From the NCBI GenBank assembly GCA_030593295.1, contig JAUVHO010000023.1:1-35206 (forward strand): DNA of 35,206 bases. Direction: 5' to 3'. Below, one piece after another: positions 14,321 to 21,240 of this stretch. This DNA is from Methanomassiliicoccales archaeon. GTDB lineage: Archaea > Thermoplasmatota > Thermoplasmata > RBG-16-68-12 > SOIM01. Numbering within the stretch: the first letter of the stretch is position 1; every line of letters starts with the position of its first letter. Below the pieces are notes generated by a model. That model worked only from the letters and a program-made list of their open reading frames with translations, did not search any database and was not told where the DNA came from. The position numbers and the translations under genes are program-made.

Positions 14321-15178
14321 CTACGAATACAGATCCTCCTTCAGGATCTTGCCCGTACTGGCATTGATGATTATGCTGCCTTTCGAACCCTCCACGCACC
14401 AGATGGGAAGGTACACCAGTCCCAACCCCTCTAACTGGACATCCTCTTTCTTGGGTTTGACGCTCTTCTTCTGTTCAATGGTTGCGTCCTCTCTCTCCTT
14501 GACGCTCTCCCTGACCACGGTCCCAAGTTCTATCGCTTTCCGCTGGGCTATCTGGAAGGCCTCCACTTCATCTGTCTTGGGCTCCCGCTTCCTGTCGAAG
14601 TACTCGATTCCGTCCATTCTCTCCATGTCATGGTCCCATATCTCCGGGGATTCGGTCAGTGCATTGACCCCGATCGTTCCCTTGGACTCGTGGATCTCTC
14701 CATCATCCTCGACCAAGGATGTGTACTCGAAAACGAAGTATGGGACCAGGTCCAGTATGTAGTTGAACCCGTCAACCATCTTGCTGCCGATCTCCACAAC
14801 GTCTTCCTTCTCAAGCGTCGGTCTAACCATCGCCTCGGGGATCTCATCCATATCTCCCAGGCAGTCGGTTACCATATCTCCCAGGACGGTCTCTCTCGTC
14901 TTCTTCTTTCCAAGAAGGACCTGCATCACGTCGTTCTCCAAACCCTCTCGGTCAAGGACTATGATTCCAGGCACTTCTACGGACTTGTCGAGCAGAGGCA
15001 CCAGCACTCCCTGTCCTCCTTTGCCAGCGATTTGATCCAGTACGTCCTGCAAGGAGTTCTCGGAAGGAAAACCGAAGGTCAACCTCGCGTCACCTCTCGA
15101 TGCCGTAAGAACATCCCCCTCCAATGACACCGAACATCCAGTTGATCGTAGAAGCTTCGCAATGAGCTGTCTAATCAT
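14321..15178 (-). CDS. Protein of unknown function, 285 residues
   Basis: No family was recognised. The protein is soluble and acidic overall. The N-terminal 70 residues look like a small alpha/beta domain (MIRQLIAKLLRSTGCSVSL, then a strand ending RLTFGFPSE). A second part has strands VLVPLLDKSVEVPGIIVLDREG and VVEIGSKMVDGFNYILDLVPYFVFEY. A Lys/Glu-rich linker (VKEREDATIEQKKSVKPKK, about 226-244) precedes a C-terminal unit GLVYLPIWCVEGSKGSIIIN followed by ASTGKI, which recalls PepSY-like or propeptide strands. The ATG at 15178 has a TATA-like ACTTAAG on the plus strand about 29 nt upstream. It is transcribed alone, divergent from the membrane-protein gene at 15311. Confidence 0.75.
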   Translation of the reverse strand: MIRQLIAKLLRSTGCSVSLEGDVLTASRGDARLTFGFPSENSLQDVLDQIAGKGGQGVLVPLLDKSVEVPGIIVLDREGLENDVMQVLLGKKKTRETVLGDMVTDCLGDMDEIPEAMVRPTLEKEDVVEIGSKMVDGFNYILDLVPYFVFEYTSLVEDDGEIHESKGTIGVNALTESPEIWDHDMERMDGIEYFDRKREPKTDEVEAFQIAQRKAIELGTVVRESVKEREDATIEQKKSVKPKKEDVQLEGLGLVYLPIWCVEGSKGSIIINASTGKILKEDLYS

Positions 15179-15203
15179 CTCCCTTCGGTAATGCCCGTGA
15201 TAG

Positions 15204-15210
15204 ACTTAAG
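15204..15210 (-). promoter_or_regulatory. TATA-like box for the 285-residue unknown gene
   Basis: On the minus strand it reads CTTAAGT, centred 29 nt before the ATG at 15178. It is a weak match. Confidence 0.3.
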
Positions 15211-15280
15211 GATATTGTCTAGCGTCTTGCTGGCTCCTGGTTCTTCCGTTGAATTGAGAGCATGCCAACCCCGAAAGATA

Positions 15281-15288
15281 TGTATAAA
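15281..15288 (+). promoter_or_regulatory. TATA box for the DUF131-like membrane-protein gene
   Basis: TGTATAAA, with the BRE-like CGAAAG upstream, is centred 26-27 nt before the ATG at 15311. It is the clearest leaderless-type promoter in the window. Confidence 0.6.
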
Positions 15289-15310
15289 AGAACCACCTAG
15301 AAATCCTAGA

Positions 15311-15751
15311 ATGAACAAGTTGAAGATGGCCGCATTTGGACTGATCGCTCTTGGAATAGCGGTACTTGCCATTGGTGCAGCCAATGGTGACGGGGAGTTG
15401 ATGATCCTGCTTTTCATCCCCGTCTACAGGGGGACTGGCCCGTACGCTCTCGGCGGAGGGCTCCTGATATTCCTGGGTATCGTGGTCGGTCTGATCTACA
15501 TGTTCAAACGATACGCTCCGGCGCCGTATCAAGAGACGCCAGGCGCCTCTCGGTCGCCGTCCGGAGGACAGGGAGGGGCTCCTGCCGGGAGGCCAAGGAC
15601 CGGTGGAGTCGTGTTCTTGGGTCCTATACCCATTGTGTGGGGCTCGGACGCGAAGATGACGCTTTACACGATCATCATAGGCATAATCGTCGTCACAGCG
15701 GTACTGGTCTCGATCTTCCTTTATTTCGTTCTCAACACCGCTTCTCCGTGA
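15311..15751 (+). CDS. Conserved archaeal membrane protein, DUF131/TIGR00304-like
   Basis: This is a 146-residue protein with three hydrophobic segments: about 6-25 (MAAFGLIALGIAVLAIGAAN), 46-66 (ALGGGLLIFLGIVVGLIYMF) and 120-142. Between the second and third is a Gly/Pro-rich linker and the signature-like block GGVVFLGPIPIVWGSDAKM at about 101-119, which matches my memory of the archaeal DUF131 (TIGR00304) proteins. The function of that family is unknown. The ATG at 15311 is set by the promoter; the longer open frame to 15191 would run through the TATA box. The gene stands alone between the divergent unknown gene and serA. Confidence 0.82.
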   Translation: MNKLKMAAFGLIALGIAVLAIGAANGDGELMILLFIPVYRGTGPYALGGGLLIFLGIVVGLIYMFKRYAPAPYQETPGASRSPSGGQGGAPAGRPRTGGVVFLGPIPIVWGSDAKMTLYTIIIGIIVVTAVLVSIFLYFVLNTASP

Positions 15752-15754
15752 TAG

Positions 15755-15761
15755 TTTAATA
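15755..15761 (+). promoter_or_regulatory. TATA-like box for serA
   Basis: TTTAATA is centred 35 nt before the ATG at 15793, giving a leader of about 9 nt. Confidence 0.45.
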
Positions 15762-15792
15762 GAGCATTGTCCTTTTCAGGCGGGGAAACACC

Positions 15793-16740
15793 ATGAAAGT
15801 GCTTGTGAATGATCAAATAGCCAGAGAAGCCGTCGAGAAGCTCAGGGCGAAGTACGAAGTGATCGTCAAGTTCCACGACAAGGACGAATTGCTGGACGTG
15901 ATATCCGACTTCGACGCTCTCATAGTCCGGGGCAAGACCAAAGCAACAAAAGAAGTGATCGAGAAGGGGGAGAACCTCAAGGTCATCGGAAGGGCCGGGA
16001 TAGGAGTGGACAATATCGACGTGGATTACGCGACCGAGAGGAAGATCGCAGTCGTCAACGCGCCTCGGTCAAGCACGATGTCGGTCGCCGAACTTGCGAT
16101 TGGTCATATGATATCCCTTGCCAGGCATCTTCCGTTCTCGGACAAGAGCATGAAGGCCGGATTGTGGGAGAAGAAGAAGTTGATGGGCACCGAGCTCCAT
16201 GGGAAGACCCTCGGGCTCGTGGGCTGCGGGAGGATTGGCGCCGAGGTTGCCTCAAGGGCCGTGGCCTTTGGAATGAACGTCCTTGCCTACGACCCATATC
16301 TGCCCAAAGAGGTCCAGGATAAGATCCAGTGCACCTTCACCGAGCTGGATGAACTGTTGAAGAACTCGGATTTCATTTCTATTCATTCGCTTCTTTCGGA
16401 CGAGACCAGAGGGATGATCGGGAAAGAACAGCTCGAGATGATGAAGGACAGCGCATGTGTGATCAACTGTGCCAGAGGCCCCATCATCGAGGAGGCCGCG
16501 TTGGTGGATGCCTTGGAGAAGGGTAAGATAGGAGGCGCGGCCCTCGACGTCTTCGACAAAGAGCCTCCGGAAGAAAGCCCACTTCTGATCGCACCCAATG
16601 TCGTCTTCACCCCTCATCTGGGTGCTTCCACGAAAGAAGCCCAAATCAAAGCAGGGACAACTACCGCGGAACAGGTTGACAAGGTCCTTTCGGGTGAGAG
16701 ACCGGATTTCATAGTGAACGGGCAGATCTACGACTCGTAG
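15793..16740 (+). CDS. serA: D-3-phosphoglycerate dehydrogenase (short, without ACT domain)
   Basis: This is a 315-residue member of the D-2-hydroxyacid dehydrogenase family, most like SerA, which oxidises 3-phosphoglycerate as the first step of serine synthesis. Evidence is GRAGIGVDNIDVDYATERKIAVVN (about 76-99), the Rossmann motif GLVGCGRIGAEVA (about 144-156), NCARGPIIEEAAL with the catalytic Arg, DVFDKEPPEESPL with the catalytic Glu, and TPHLGAST with the catalytic His. It ends soon after the catalytic domain, so the ASB and ACT domains that give serine feedback inhibition in long SerA forms are missing. Other short hydroxyacid dehydrogenases (glyoxylate reductase) are an alternative. The last 13 bases overlap the convergent small gene. 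Confidence 0.88.
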   Translation: MKVLVNDQIAREAVEKLRAKYEVIVKFHDKDELLDVISDFDALIVRGKTKATKEVIEKGENLKVIGRAGIGVDNIDVDYATERKIAVVNAPRSSTMSVAELAIGHMISLARHLPFSDKSMKAGLWEKKKLMGTELHGKTLGLVGCGRIGAEVASRAVAFGMNVLAYDPYLPKEVQDKIQCTFTELDELLKNSDFISIHSLLSDETRGMIGKEQLEMMKDSACVINCARGPIIEEAALVDALEKGKIGGAALDVFDKEPPEESPLLIAPNVVFTPHLGASTKEAQIKAGTTTAEQVDKVLSGERPDFIVNGQIYDS

Positions 16741-16946
16741 GACTTGGCAAGTCTCTCAGCCGCTTTGAGAAGGGTGAGCTTCTTCTTCTGGGAAAGTTGA
16801 CGAATCTCAGATATCAACTTGATATATTCCTCGTAATCTTTCTTGTGATTCCTCACATATCTTCCTATCGCTCTCTCAAGGGTTTCATTGGAATGCAGGT
16901 CCCTCAGCGCTTCCCAGATTATCTCAGCCTTCTCCCTGTCGTTCAT
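16728..16946 (-). CDS. Small helical protein at the end of the GMP synthase operon, unknown function
   Basis: This is a 72-residue, highly charged, probably all-helical protein (REKAEIIWEALRDLHSN, then YVRNHKKDYEEYIKLISEIR, then KKKLTLLKAAERLAKSY). Its ATG overlaps the stop of the GMP synthase amidotransferase gene by four bases (ATGA), so it is translationally coupled to it. Its 3' end overlaps the end of serA by 13 bases on the other strand. The coupling and the consistent amphipathic pattern argue that it is real. No family was recognised. A role in GMP synthase assembly or regulation is only a guess from position. Confidence 0.7.
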   Translation of the reverse strand: MNDREKAEIIWEALRDLHSNETLERAIGRYVRNHKKDYEEYIKLISEIRQLSQKKKLTLLKAAERLAKSYES

Positions 16947-17512
16947 CTATTCTCCTCGCACACATTGAGGAAGTTCTTGAAAATGTCATTTCCGTATTCC
17001 GTATGTTCGACCTCGGGGTGGAACTGTACTCCGTAGATCGGCCTCTTGAGATACTTCATCGCTTGGCACTTGCAGTTGTTGGAATGGGCCAGTCCTATGA
17101 AATCCTCTGGAAGGGCGGTGACCTCGTCGTTGTGCGACTCCCAACCCTGAAAGGCCTTGGGCAGCCCCTCGAAGAGCTCGTCCTCCTCGTCCACCACGAT
17201 CTGGGTCCTGCCGAACTCGGGTATGCCTGATGGTCCAGCTTCACCTCCGAAATGTATGGCCATGAACTGGTGACCCGCACAGATACCCAGTATGGGGAAT
17301 TCCGCCTTCTCGAGATACTCCGCGTTTTTACCCATCTTGTCAGCGTCCAATCCGACCCTTGGGGCTCCGCCCGAGAGGACGAGTCCGTCCACCTCAAGTT
17401 CTTCCAGTGTGGTGGTGTTAGGGACTATCTTCGTTTCAACATCCAGATATCTCAAGACCCTCCATTCTCTGTGGGTCCATTGTCCGCCGTTGTCCACCAC
17501 GAATACTTTCAC
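16943..17512 (-). CDS. guaAA: GMP synthase subunit A (glutamine amidotransferase)
   Basis: This is a 189-residue class I glutamine amidotransferase that supplies ammonia to the separate GMP synthase ATP-pyrophosphatase subunit. The catalytic triad is visible: Cys78 in GICAGHQ, and His165 and Glu167 in FHPEVEH. Further evidence is the N-terminal VDNGGQWTHREWRVLRYL, typical of archaeal GuaA-A, and the LSGGAPRVG motif. Archaea and some bacteria split GuaA in this way. It follows the subunit B gene by 40 bases and precedes the small helical gene with an ATGA overlap. The length is normal for the stand-alone subunit. Confidence 0.95.
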   Translation of the reverse strand: MKVFVVDNGGQWTHREWRVLRYLDVETKIVPNTTTLEELEVDGLVLSGGAPRVGLDADKMGKNAEYLEKAEFPILGICAGHQFMAIHFGGEAGPSGIPEFGRTQIVVDEEDELFEGLPKAFQGWESHNDEVTALPEDFIGLAHSNNCKCQAMKYLKRPIYGVQFHPEVEHTEYGNDIFKNFLNVCEENR

Positions 17513-17552
17513 ATAGGGGCATTGGTTGTTCGTTATTATAGGTTTTCAGAAC

Positions 17553-18497
17553 TCATTCCCACTCTATCGTACCTGGCGGTTTGTTGGTAATGTCGTAGAC
17601 CACTCTGTTGACCTGTGGAAGCTCGTTGGTGATCCTGATGGATATCTTGTCAAGAACTTCGTGTGGAATCCTGGAATACGACGCTGTCATCCCGTCCACT
17701 GATTGGACCGCCCGGATGAAGATGGTGTAGCCGTACGCCCTGATGTCCCCCCTCACTCCCACCGACCTGATCGGAAGAAGGCCGGCAAAGTACTGCCAAG
17801 GCATTTCCATGTCACCATTCTCTGCTGATTTCTCTATCTCCTCTTCAACGATGGCACACGCGTCCCTCGCCGTTTCTGCGGCCTCCGGCGTGACCTCTCC
17901 GAGTATGCGTATCGCAAGAGCTGGCCCGGGGAACGGCTGTCTTTCGGATACCGTCACTCCGAGTTCTCTGCCCACCTTCCGAACCTCGTCCTTGTACAGG
18001 TCCCTCAACGGTTCCACCAGTGTCAGTTCCATCCCTTCGGGCAGTGCGCCCACGTTGTGATGTGATTTTATCGTGTCCCTGAGGTCTCCGCCGCTCTCTA
18101 TCCAGTCAGGGGCTATCGTTCCTTGAACGAGATACTCGGCGCCGATCTCCTTCGCCCTTCTCTCGAATATCTCTATGAACTTGCCTCCGATGGCCATCCT
18201 CTTCTCTTCTGGGTCTAGAACACCTTTCAGCGCCTCGAAGAACTCGTCCTTGGCATCCACGATCTCGTAGTTGACATCGAGGTCCTCCAGCATGCTGGTG
18301 ACCTGCTCCTTCTCACCCTTCCTCATGAGGCCGGTGTCAACGTAAATGCTCAACAGGTCGTCCCCGATGGCCCTGCTGACGATGACCGCCGCCACAGCGC
18401 TATCTACACCGCCTGAGGTCGCTACCACCGCCTTCCCGACTATCTCCTCTCTGACCTTCTCTATGGCCTCGTCAATGAACTTGGAAGCGTCGAACAA
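17553..18497 (-). CDS. guaAB: GMP synthase subunit B (ATP pyrophosphatase)
   Basis: This is a 314-residue PP-loop enzyme that adenylates XMP and aminates it to GMP with ammonia from subunit A. The PP-loop SGGVDS is at 28-33. YVDTGLMRKGE, GTIAPDWIESGG, PFPGPALAIRILGE and the C-terminal dimerisation end NKPPGTIEWE are all present. The start is TTG at 18497, directly after the purE stop; no ATG is near, the N-terminus MFDASKFIDEAIEKV is as expected, and GGTGA lies 5 nt upstream. The operon order is purE, guaAB, guaAA, small gene, which groups an early and a late step of purine synthesis. Confidence 0.95.
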   Translation of the reverse strand: MFDASKFIDEAIEKVREEIVGKAVVATSGGVDSAVAAVIVSRAIGDDLLSIYVDTGLMRKGEKEQVTSMLEDLDVNYEIVDAKDEFFEALKGVLDPEEKRMAIGGKFIEIFERRAKEIGAEYLVQGTIAPDWIESGGDLRDTIKSHHNVGALPEGMELTLVEPLRDLYKDEVRKVGRELGVTVSERQPFPGPALAIRILGEVTPEAAETARDACAIVEEEIEKSAENGDMEMPWQYFAGLLPIRSVGVRGDIRAYGYTIFIRAVQSVDGMTASYSRIPHEVLDKISIRITNELPQVNRVVYDITNKPPGTIEWE

Positions 18498-18962
18498 TCA
18501 ATCACCGAGGCTCTTGGAATCTTCGATTGTCCATTCCTGCAGCTTGAGTCTGTGCTTCTCCAGGTTCTTTGCCAACGTCTTGTTGGAAAGTGCGAGTATC
18601 TCTACTGCCAGAAGCGCGGCGTTCTCCCCCCTGTCAAGTCCAACGGCAGCAACGGGTACCCCCGGAGGCATCTGGACGATCGAGAGGATTGAATCCAGGT
18701 TCACCTTGCCGCTGACCGGAACGCCGATCACTGGCTTGGTGGTATGGGCTGCCACTGCCCCGGGAAGTGCCGCGGAGAGTCCGGCGACCGCTATGAAAAC
18801 ATCCGCCTCGCTCTTCTCCACCGTCTCCACCAGATGCTGTGAGGTCCTGTGTGCCGAAGCAACGACCATCTTGTTCTTGACTTTGAACTGGTCCAGGATG
18901 TTCTTCGCCTTCTTCCCCACCTCAAGATCGCTCTTGCTTCCCAGAATTATGAGGACTGACAT
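18498..18962 (-). CDS. purE: N5-carboxyaminoimidazole ribonucleotide mutase / AIR carboxylase
   Basis: This is a 154-residue PurE, which forms CAIR in purine synthesis. Evidence is LGSKSDLEVGKKA (7-19) in place of the common GSxSDW, VVASAHRTSQHL with the conserved histidine, and AGLSAALPGAVAAHTTKPVIGVPV. No purK is in the window, so the protein could be a class II enzyme that uses CO2 directly, but this was not resolved from residues. The ATG at 18962 (MSVLIILG) fits a TATA-like box 26 nt upstream exactly; the TTG one codon earlier is unnecessary. It is the first gene of the purE-guaAB-guaAA operon. Confidence 0.93.
   Translation of the reverse strand: MSVLIILGSKSDLEVGKKAKNILDQFKVKNKMVVASAHRTSQHLVETVEKSEADVFIAVAGLSAALPGAVAAHTTKPVIGVPVSGKVNLDSILSIVQMPPGVPVAAVGLDRGENAALLAVEILALSNKTLAKNLEKHRLKLQEWTIEDSKSLGD
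18503..18507 (-). promoter_or_regulatory. GGTGA ribosome binding site deciding a TTG start
   Basis: On the minus strand GGTGA lies inside the last codons of purE and 5 nt before the TTG at 18497. This canonical archaeal anti-16S match is the main support for the unusual start codon of guaAB. Confidence 0.65.
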
Positions 18963-18983
18963 CAACCCCAGAAGGACGACTTA

Positions 18984-18993
18984 GGAAATAATG
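18984..18993 (-). promoter_or_regulatory. TATA-like promoter of the purE-guaA operon
   Basis: On the minus strand it reads CATTATTTCC, centred 26 nt before the ATG at 18962, predicting a leaderless purE mRNA. Confidence 0.5.
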
Positions 18994-19003
18994 TTTTCCA
19001 GAA

Positions 19004-19324
19004 TCAGGATTTCATTATGGCGAGCAGGAACAGACCAACAGCGATTCCTGCACCTATGACCGCAGCCAGTATGACCGCAATCGATTGTGAAATGACCTCA
19101 GTTATCCGCACAACATCATCGAGCGGCCCGTAGTTGCTGAAAACGAACGTCACAACGATACCGATTATAAGGCCGATCACCAGCAGTCCAGCGCCGATCT
19201 TCCTGCTCTTTCCGCTTCCAAAGTAGGCGGTGAACACTCCTGCTATGAATAGGAGAAGCGAAAACACCAACAGCAGAACCGTAAGGAAGTTCATTGGGTC
19301 CCAGAAGTTCAAGAAATCCGTCAT
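19004..19324 (-). CDS. Small membrane protein of unknown function, three predicted TM segments
   Basis: This is a 106-residue protein with hydrophobic segments at about 13-34 (LTVLLLVFSLLLFIAGVFTAY), 43-63 (IGAGLLVIGLIIGIVVTFVF) and 79-103 (SIAVILAAVIGAGIAVGLFLLA). A short basic loop (GSGKSRK) lies between the first two. No family was recognised. It follows the AsnC/RAM-domain gene by 11 bases and has TAGGAG about 9 nt before its ATG, so it is probably the second gene of that unit. Confidence 0.72.
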   Translation of the reverse strand: MTDFLNFWDPMNFLTVLLLVFSLLLFIAGVFTAYFGSGKSRKIGAGLLVIGLIIGIVVTFVFSNYGPLDDVVRITEVISQSIAVILAAVIGAGIAVGLFLLAIMKS

Positions 19325-19335
19325 CTTTCAGTCTC

Positions 19336-19569
19336 CTAAAACCTGATCCCTGTCAGGGTCTTGGTGTCGATCACTCCCGGGATGGTCCTGACCTTGTCGA
19401 CCACGATCTGTCCCAGGATGTTGAAATCGTCTGCCTCGATCTTTGCGATGAGGTCGTACTCCCCGAACAAGGGATGTAGCTCAACGATTTCTGGCACAGT
19501 CTGCAGTTGCTCATAGACCTCATGCTCCTTTGCCGGAGCCGTGCTTATGAGAACGAATCCAATAGCCAT
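19336..19569 (-). CDS. Stand-alone Lrp/AsnC ligand-binding (RAM) domain protein
   Basis: This is a 77-residue protein equal to the C-terminal RAM domain of Lrp/AsnC regulators, without the N-terminal helix-turn-helix. The pattern is AIGFVLISTAPAKEHEVYEQL, then VPEIVELHPLFGEYDLIAKIEA, then VVDKVRTIPGVIDTKTLTG. Such proteins bind amino acids or other small effectors and can co-assemble with full-length Lrp proteins. The ATG at 19569 is preferred over a TTG three codons earlier. A TATA-like box lies about 39 nt upstream. It is probably co-transcribed with the small membrane protein that follows. Confidence 0.88.
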   Translation of the reverse strand: MAIGFVLISTAPAKEHEVYEQLQTVPEIVELHPLFGEYDLIAKIEADDFNILGQIVVDKVRTIPGVIDTKTLTGIRF

Positions 19570-19604
19570 ATCCAACAACCCGATATGGAGAAGTTTTGTC
19601 TGTA

Positions 19605-19611
19605 GTTAAAT
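19605..19611 (-). promoter_or_regulatory. TATA-like box for the RAM-domain gene
   Basis: On the minus strand it reads ATTTAAC, centred 39 nt before the ATG at 19569. A start near 19582 would leave a 13-nt leader. Confidence 0.4.
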
Positions 19612-19645
19612 GTTTCTATATTTGGGAACAAGTCCAGTGAACCGT

Positions 19646-20566
19646 TTAACCGTCCTGGAGTCTCTCTATTCTTTCTTCTATCTGCTCCCATGTGGGTATG
19701 TTCGTCTGAGGGCCTTTCTTCTCCACCACGTAGCTCGCGGTGGCAGAGCCAATAAGTCCGCATCTTTCCAGGTCCGAGCCCTTGTGCAGGCCCGCGAAGA
19801 ATCCCGCGCGGTACGCATCACCCGCGCCGGTCGCGTCCTCAACCCGGTCCGGCTGGATGGACGGGATGAACAACCTCTTGTCCTGGGTGATTATGGTGCT
19901 GCCCTTGCCGCCTTTGGTCACGATCAGGACGTCCACGAAGTCCAGGAGCCCCGTGTCCTCCTTCAGGTTGAGGTAGGCCATCGCTGCCTGTACCTCCACC
20001 TGGTTCCCGAAGAAAAAGTCTGCCTTCCGGACAATGCCTCTGAACGATTCCGGCGTGTACACGTAGGACAGCTCCTGGGCCGGGTCGAAGGATATCTTCT
20101 TTCCCAGGCTCGATGCCAGGTCGATGACCCTCTGGTAGTATTCCGGTCTGCCGGTTCCAATGTGGATCATCTGAGAGCTCTCGACCGTGTGCGTTTGCAG
20201 CTCGAAGGCGGCGGCCTCTTTCATGGGACCTTGGTCTATGATGGTCATCTGGTTCTGGTCCGGGTCGGAGAATATCCAGGCCTGCGGCGTTGAGTATCCA
20301 TCCACCGTTTGCAGGTCTTGGATGTCAATGCCAGCCTTCTTCAGAGCACTTCTGTACCCCTTGGGAAAACCTCCGCCGATGAACGAGGCGAGAGCTGTCT
20401 TAACACCCAGCTTCGTGGCGACCATCGCTATGTTGGCCCCAGTTCCTCCATACACTATCTCGGATCCTGACGTGGCCATGGATGAATTCGGCTTGGGCAG
20501 TCTTGGTACGCTGAATATGTTGTCAACAACCACATGGCCGAACACTCCCAGGAAGTTCTCCTCCAC
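19646..20566 (-). CDS. PfkB-family sugar/nucleoside kinase
   Basis: This is a 306-residue ribokinase-like (PfkB) kinase. The N-terminal glycine motif region is YGGTGANIAMVATKLGVKT (about 39-57). The C-terminal signature DATGAGDAYRAGFFAGL (about 244-260) contains the catalytic Asp and anion-hole glycines. The substrate is not fixed by sequence. Its place in an operon with SAH hydrolase, which releases adenosine, makes a nucleoside (adenosine) kinase role attractive. The start is GTG at 20566, supported by AGGTGGTGA 3 nt upstream and by the needed N-terminal strand NFLGVFGHVVVD. The upstream gene's stop lies within that ribosome-binding site. Confidence 0.85.
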   Translation of the reverse strand: MEENFLGVFGHVVVDNIFSVPRLPKPNSSMATSGSEIVYGGTGANIAMVATKLGVKTALASFIGGGFPKGYRSALKKAGIDIQDLQTVDGYSTPQAWIFSDPDQNQMTIIDQGPMKEAAAFELQTHTVESSQMIHIGTGRPEYYQRVIDLASSLGKKISFDPAQELSYVYTPESFRGIVRKADFFFGNQVEVQAAMAYLNLKEDTGLLDFVDVLIVTKGGKGSTIITQDKRLFIPSIQPDRVEDATGAGDAYRAGFFAGLHKGSDLERCGLIGSATASYVVEKKGPQTNIPTWEQIEERIERLQDG

Positions 20567-20569
20567 TTT

Positions 20570-20578
20570 TCACCACCT
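20570..20578 (-). promoter_or_regulatory. Ribosome binding site AGGTGGTGA deciding a GTG start
   Basis: On the minus strand AGGTGGTGA includes the TGA stop of the phosphatase gene and lies 3 nt before the GTG at 20566. It supports a GTG start and stop-start coupling of phosphatase and kinase. Confidence 0.6.
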
Positions 20579-21217
20579 CTTGACCTCTGACATTATGTCC
20601 GCATAACCTTCGATCTCGATGTGTTCTAGACCCTCCCTCCTGTAATGAGAAAGCAGGTCCCCTTTGGCGAACACCACATCGCACGATTTCGCAGGACAGA
20701 TGTCGTTCATGCCATCACCTGCATATATTATCTTCTTTTCCTCGTCCTTCCAGTCCTTCAGGACCTCCAACTTGCACGTGCCGCAGTCCTCGCATTCCTG
20801 TGAGGTATTTGGGAAGCTCACTCTTAATCCCCCGTCCTCGAAGTGCGCCTTGTTGGTGAAGAACGGAACATCGATATCATTCATCCGAAGCAGATGTTCT
20901 ATGTAGAAGTCCAGTCCCTCGCTGACTATCCTGACAGGGATCCCGTTTTCTGTGCAGAAGGCAAGGAAGGGTTTGAAGTCCGGATCGATCCTGGCATTCG
21001 CGTCCAAGAAATCGGTCATCTCCTCTTCTGTCCCCTTGAGCATCTCGAACTCCGTCCTCAGGGCCTCTCGGCAGTTAATCCTCCCCTCCCTGTAATCCTC
21101 TTCGATCTTCTTCCAACTGTTGTCTGTGAACTCATCTAACAACAACGCCGCAACGTCACTCACCGTGACCGTTCCATCGAAGTCGGTCGCGAATGCAAAA
21201 CCGTCGGGAAATGCCAT
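20570..21217 (-). CDS. HAD-superfamily phosphatase (MtnX/phosphoserine-phosphatase-like)
   Basis: This is a 215-residue HAD subfamily IB phosphatase. Motif I is DFDGTVTVSD, with the nucleophile Asp near residue 12. Motif II is VRIVSEGLDFY, with Ser. Motif III/IV is YAGDGMNDICPAK, with the Mg-binding Asp pair. Between them lies a cysteine pair, CEDCGTCK, as in MtnX-like enzymes. Those act in methionine salvage or on phosphorylated sugars and serine. Placement between SAH hydrolase and a PfkB kinase suggests a role in recycling products of SAM-dependent methylation; the substrate is unknown. The ATG at 21217 was preferred to a TTG two codons earlier. It lies 23 bases after the SAH hydrolase stop. 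Confidence 0.82.
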   Translation of the reverse strand: MAFPDGFAFATDFDGTVTVSDVAALLLDEFTDNSWKKIEEDYREGRINCREALRTEFEMLKGTEEEMTDFLDANARIDPDFKPFLAFCTENGIPVRIVSEGLDFYIEHLLRMNDIDVPFFTNKAHFEDGGLRVSFPNTSQECEDCGTCKLEVLKDWKDEEKKIIYAGDGMNDICPAKSCDVVFAKGDLLSHYRREGLEHIEIEGYADIMSEVKRW

Positions 21218-21240
21218 TGCCAAAACCCTGGTCCAGCGCC

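Noticed and set aside
15191-15310. N-terminal extension of the DUF131-like gene
   Set aside because: The 40 extra codons would run through a strong TATA box 26 nt before the ATG at 15311 and are not membrane-protein-like.
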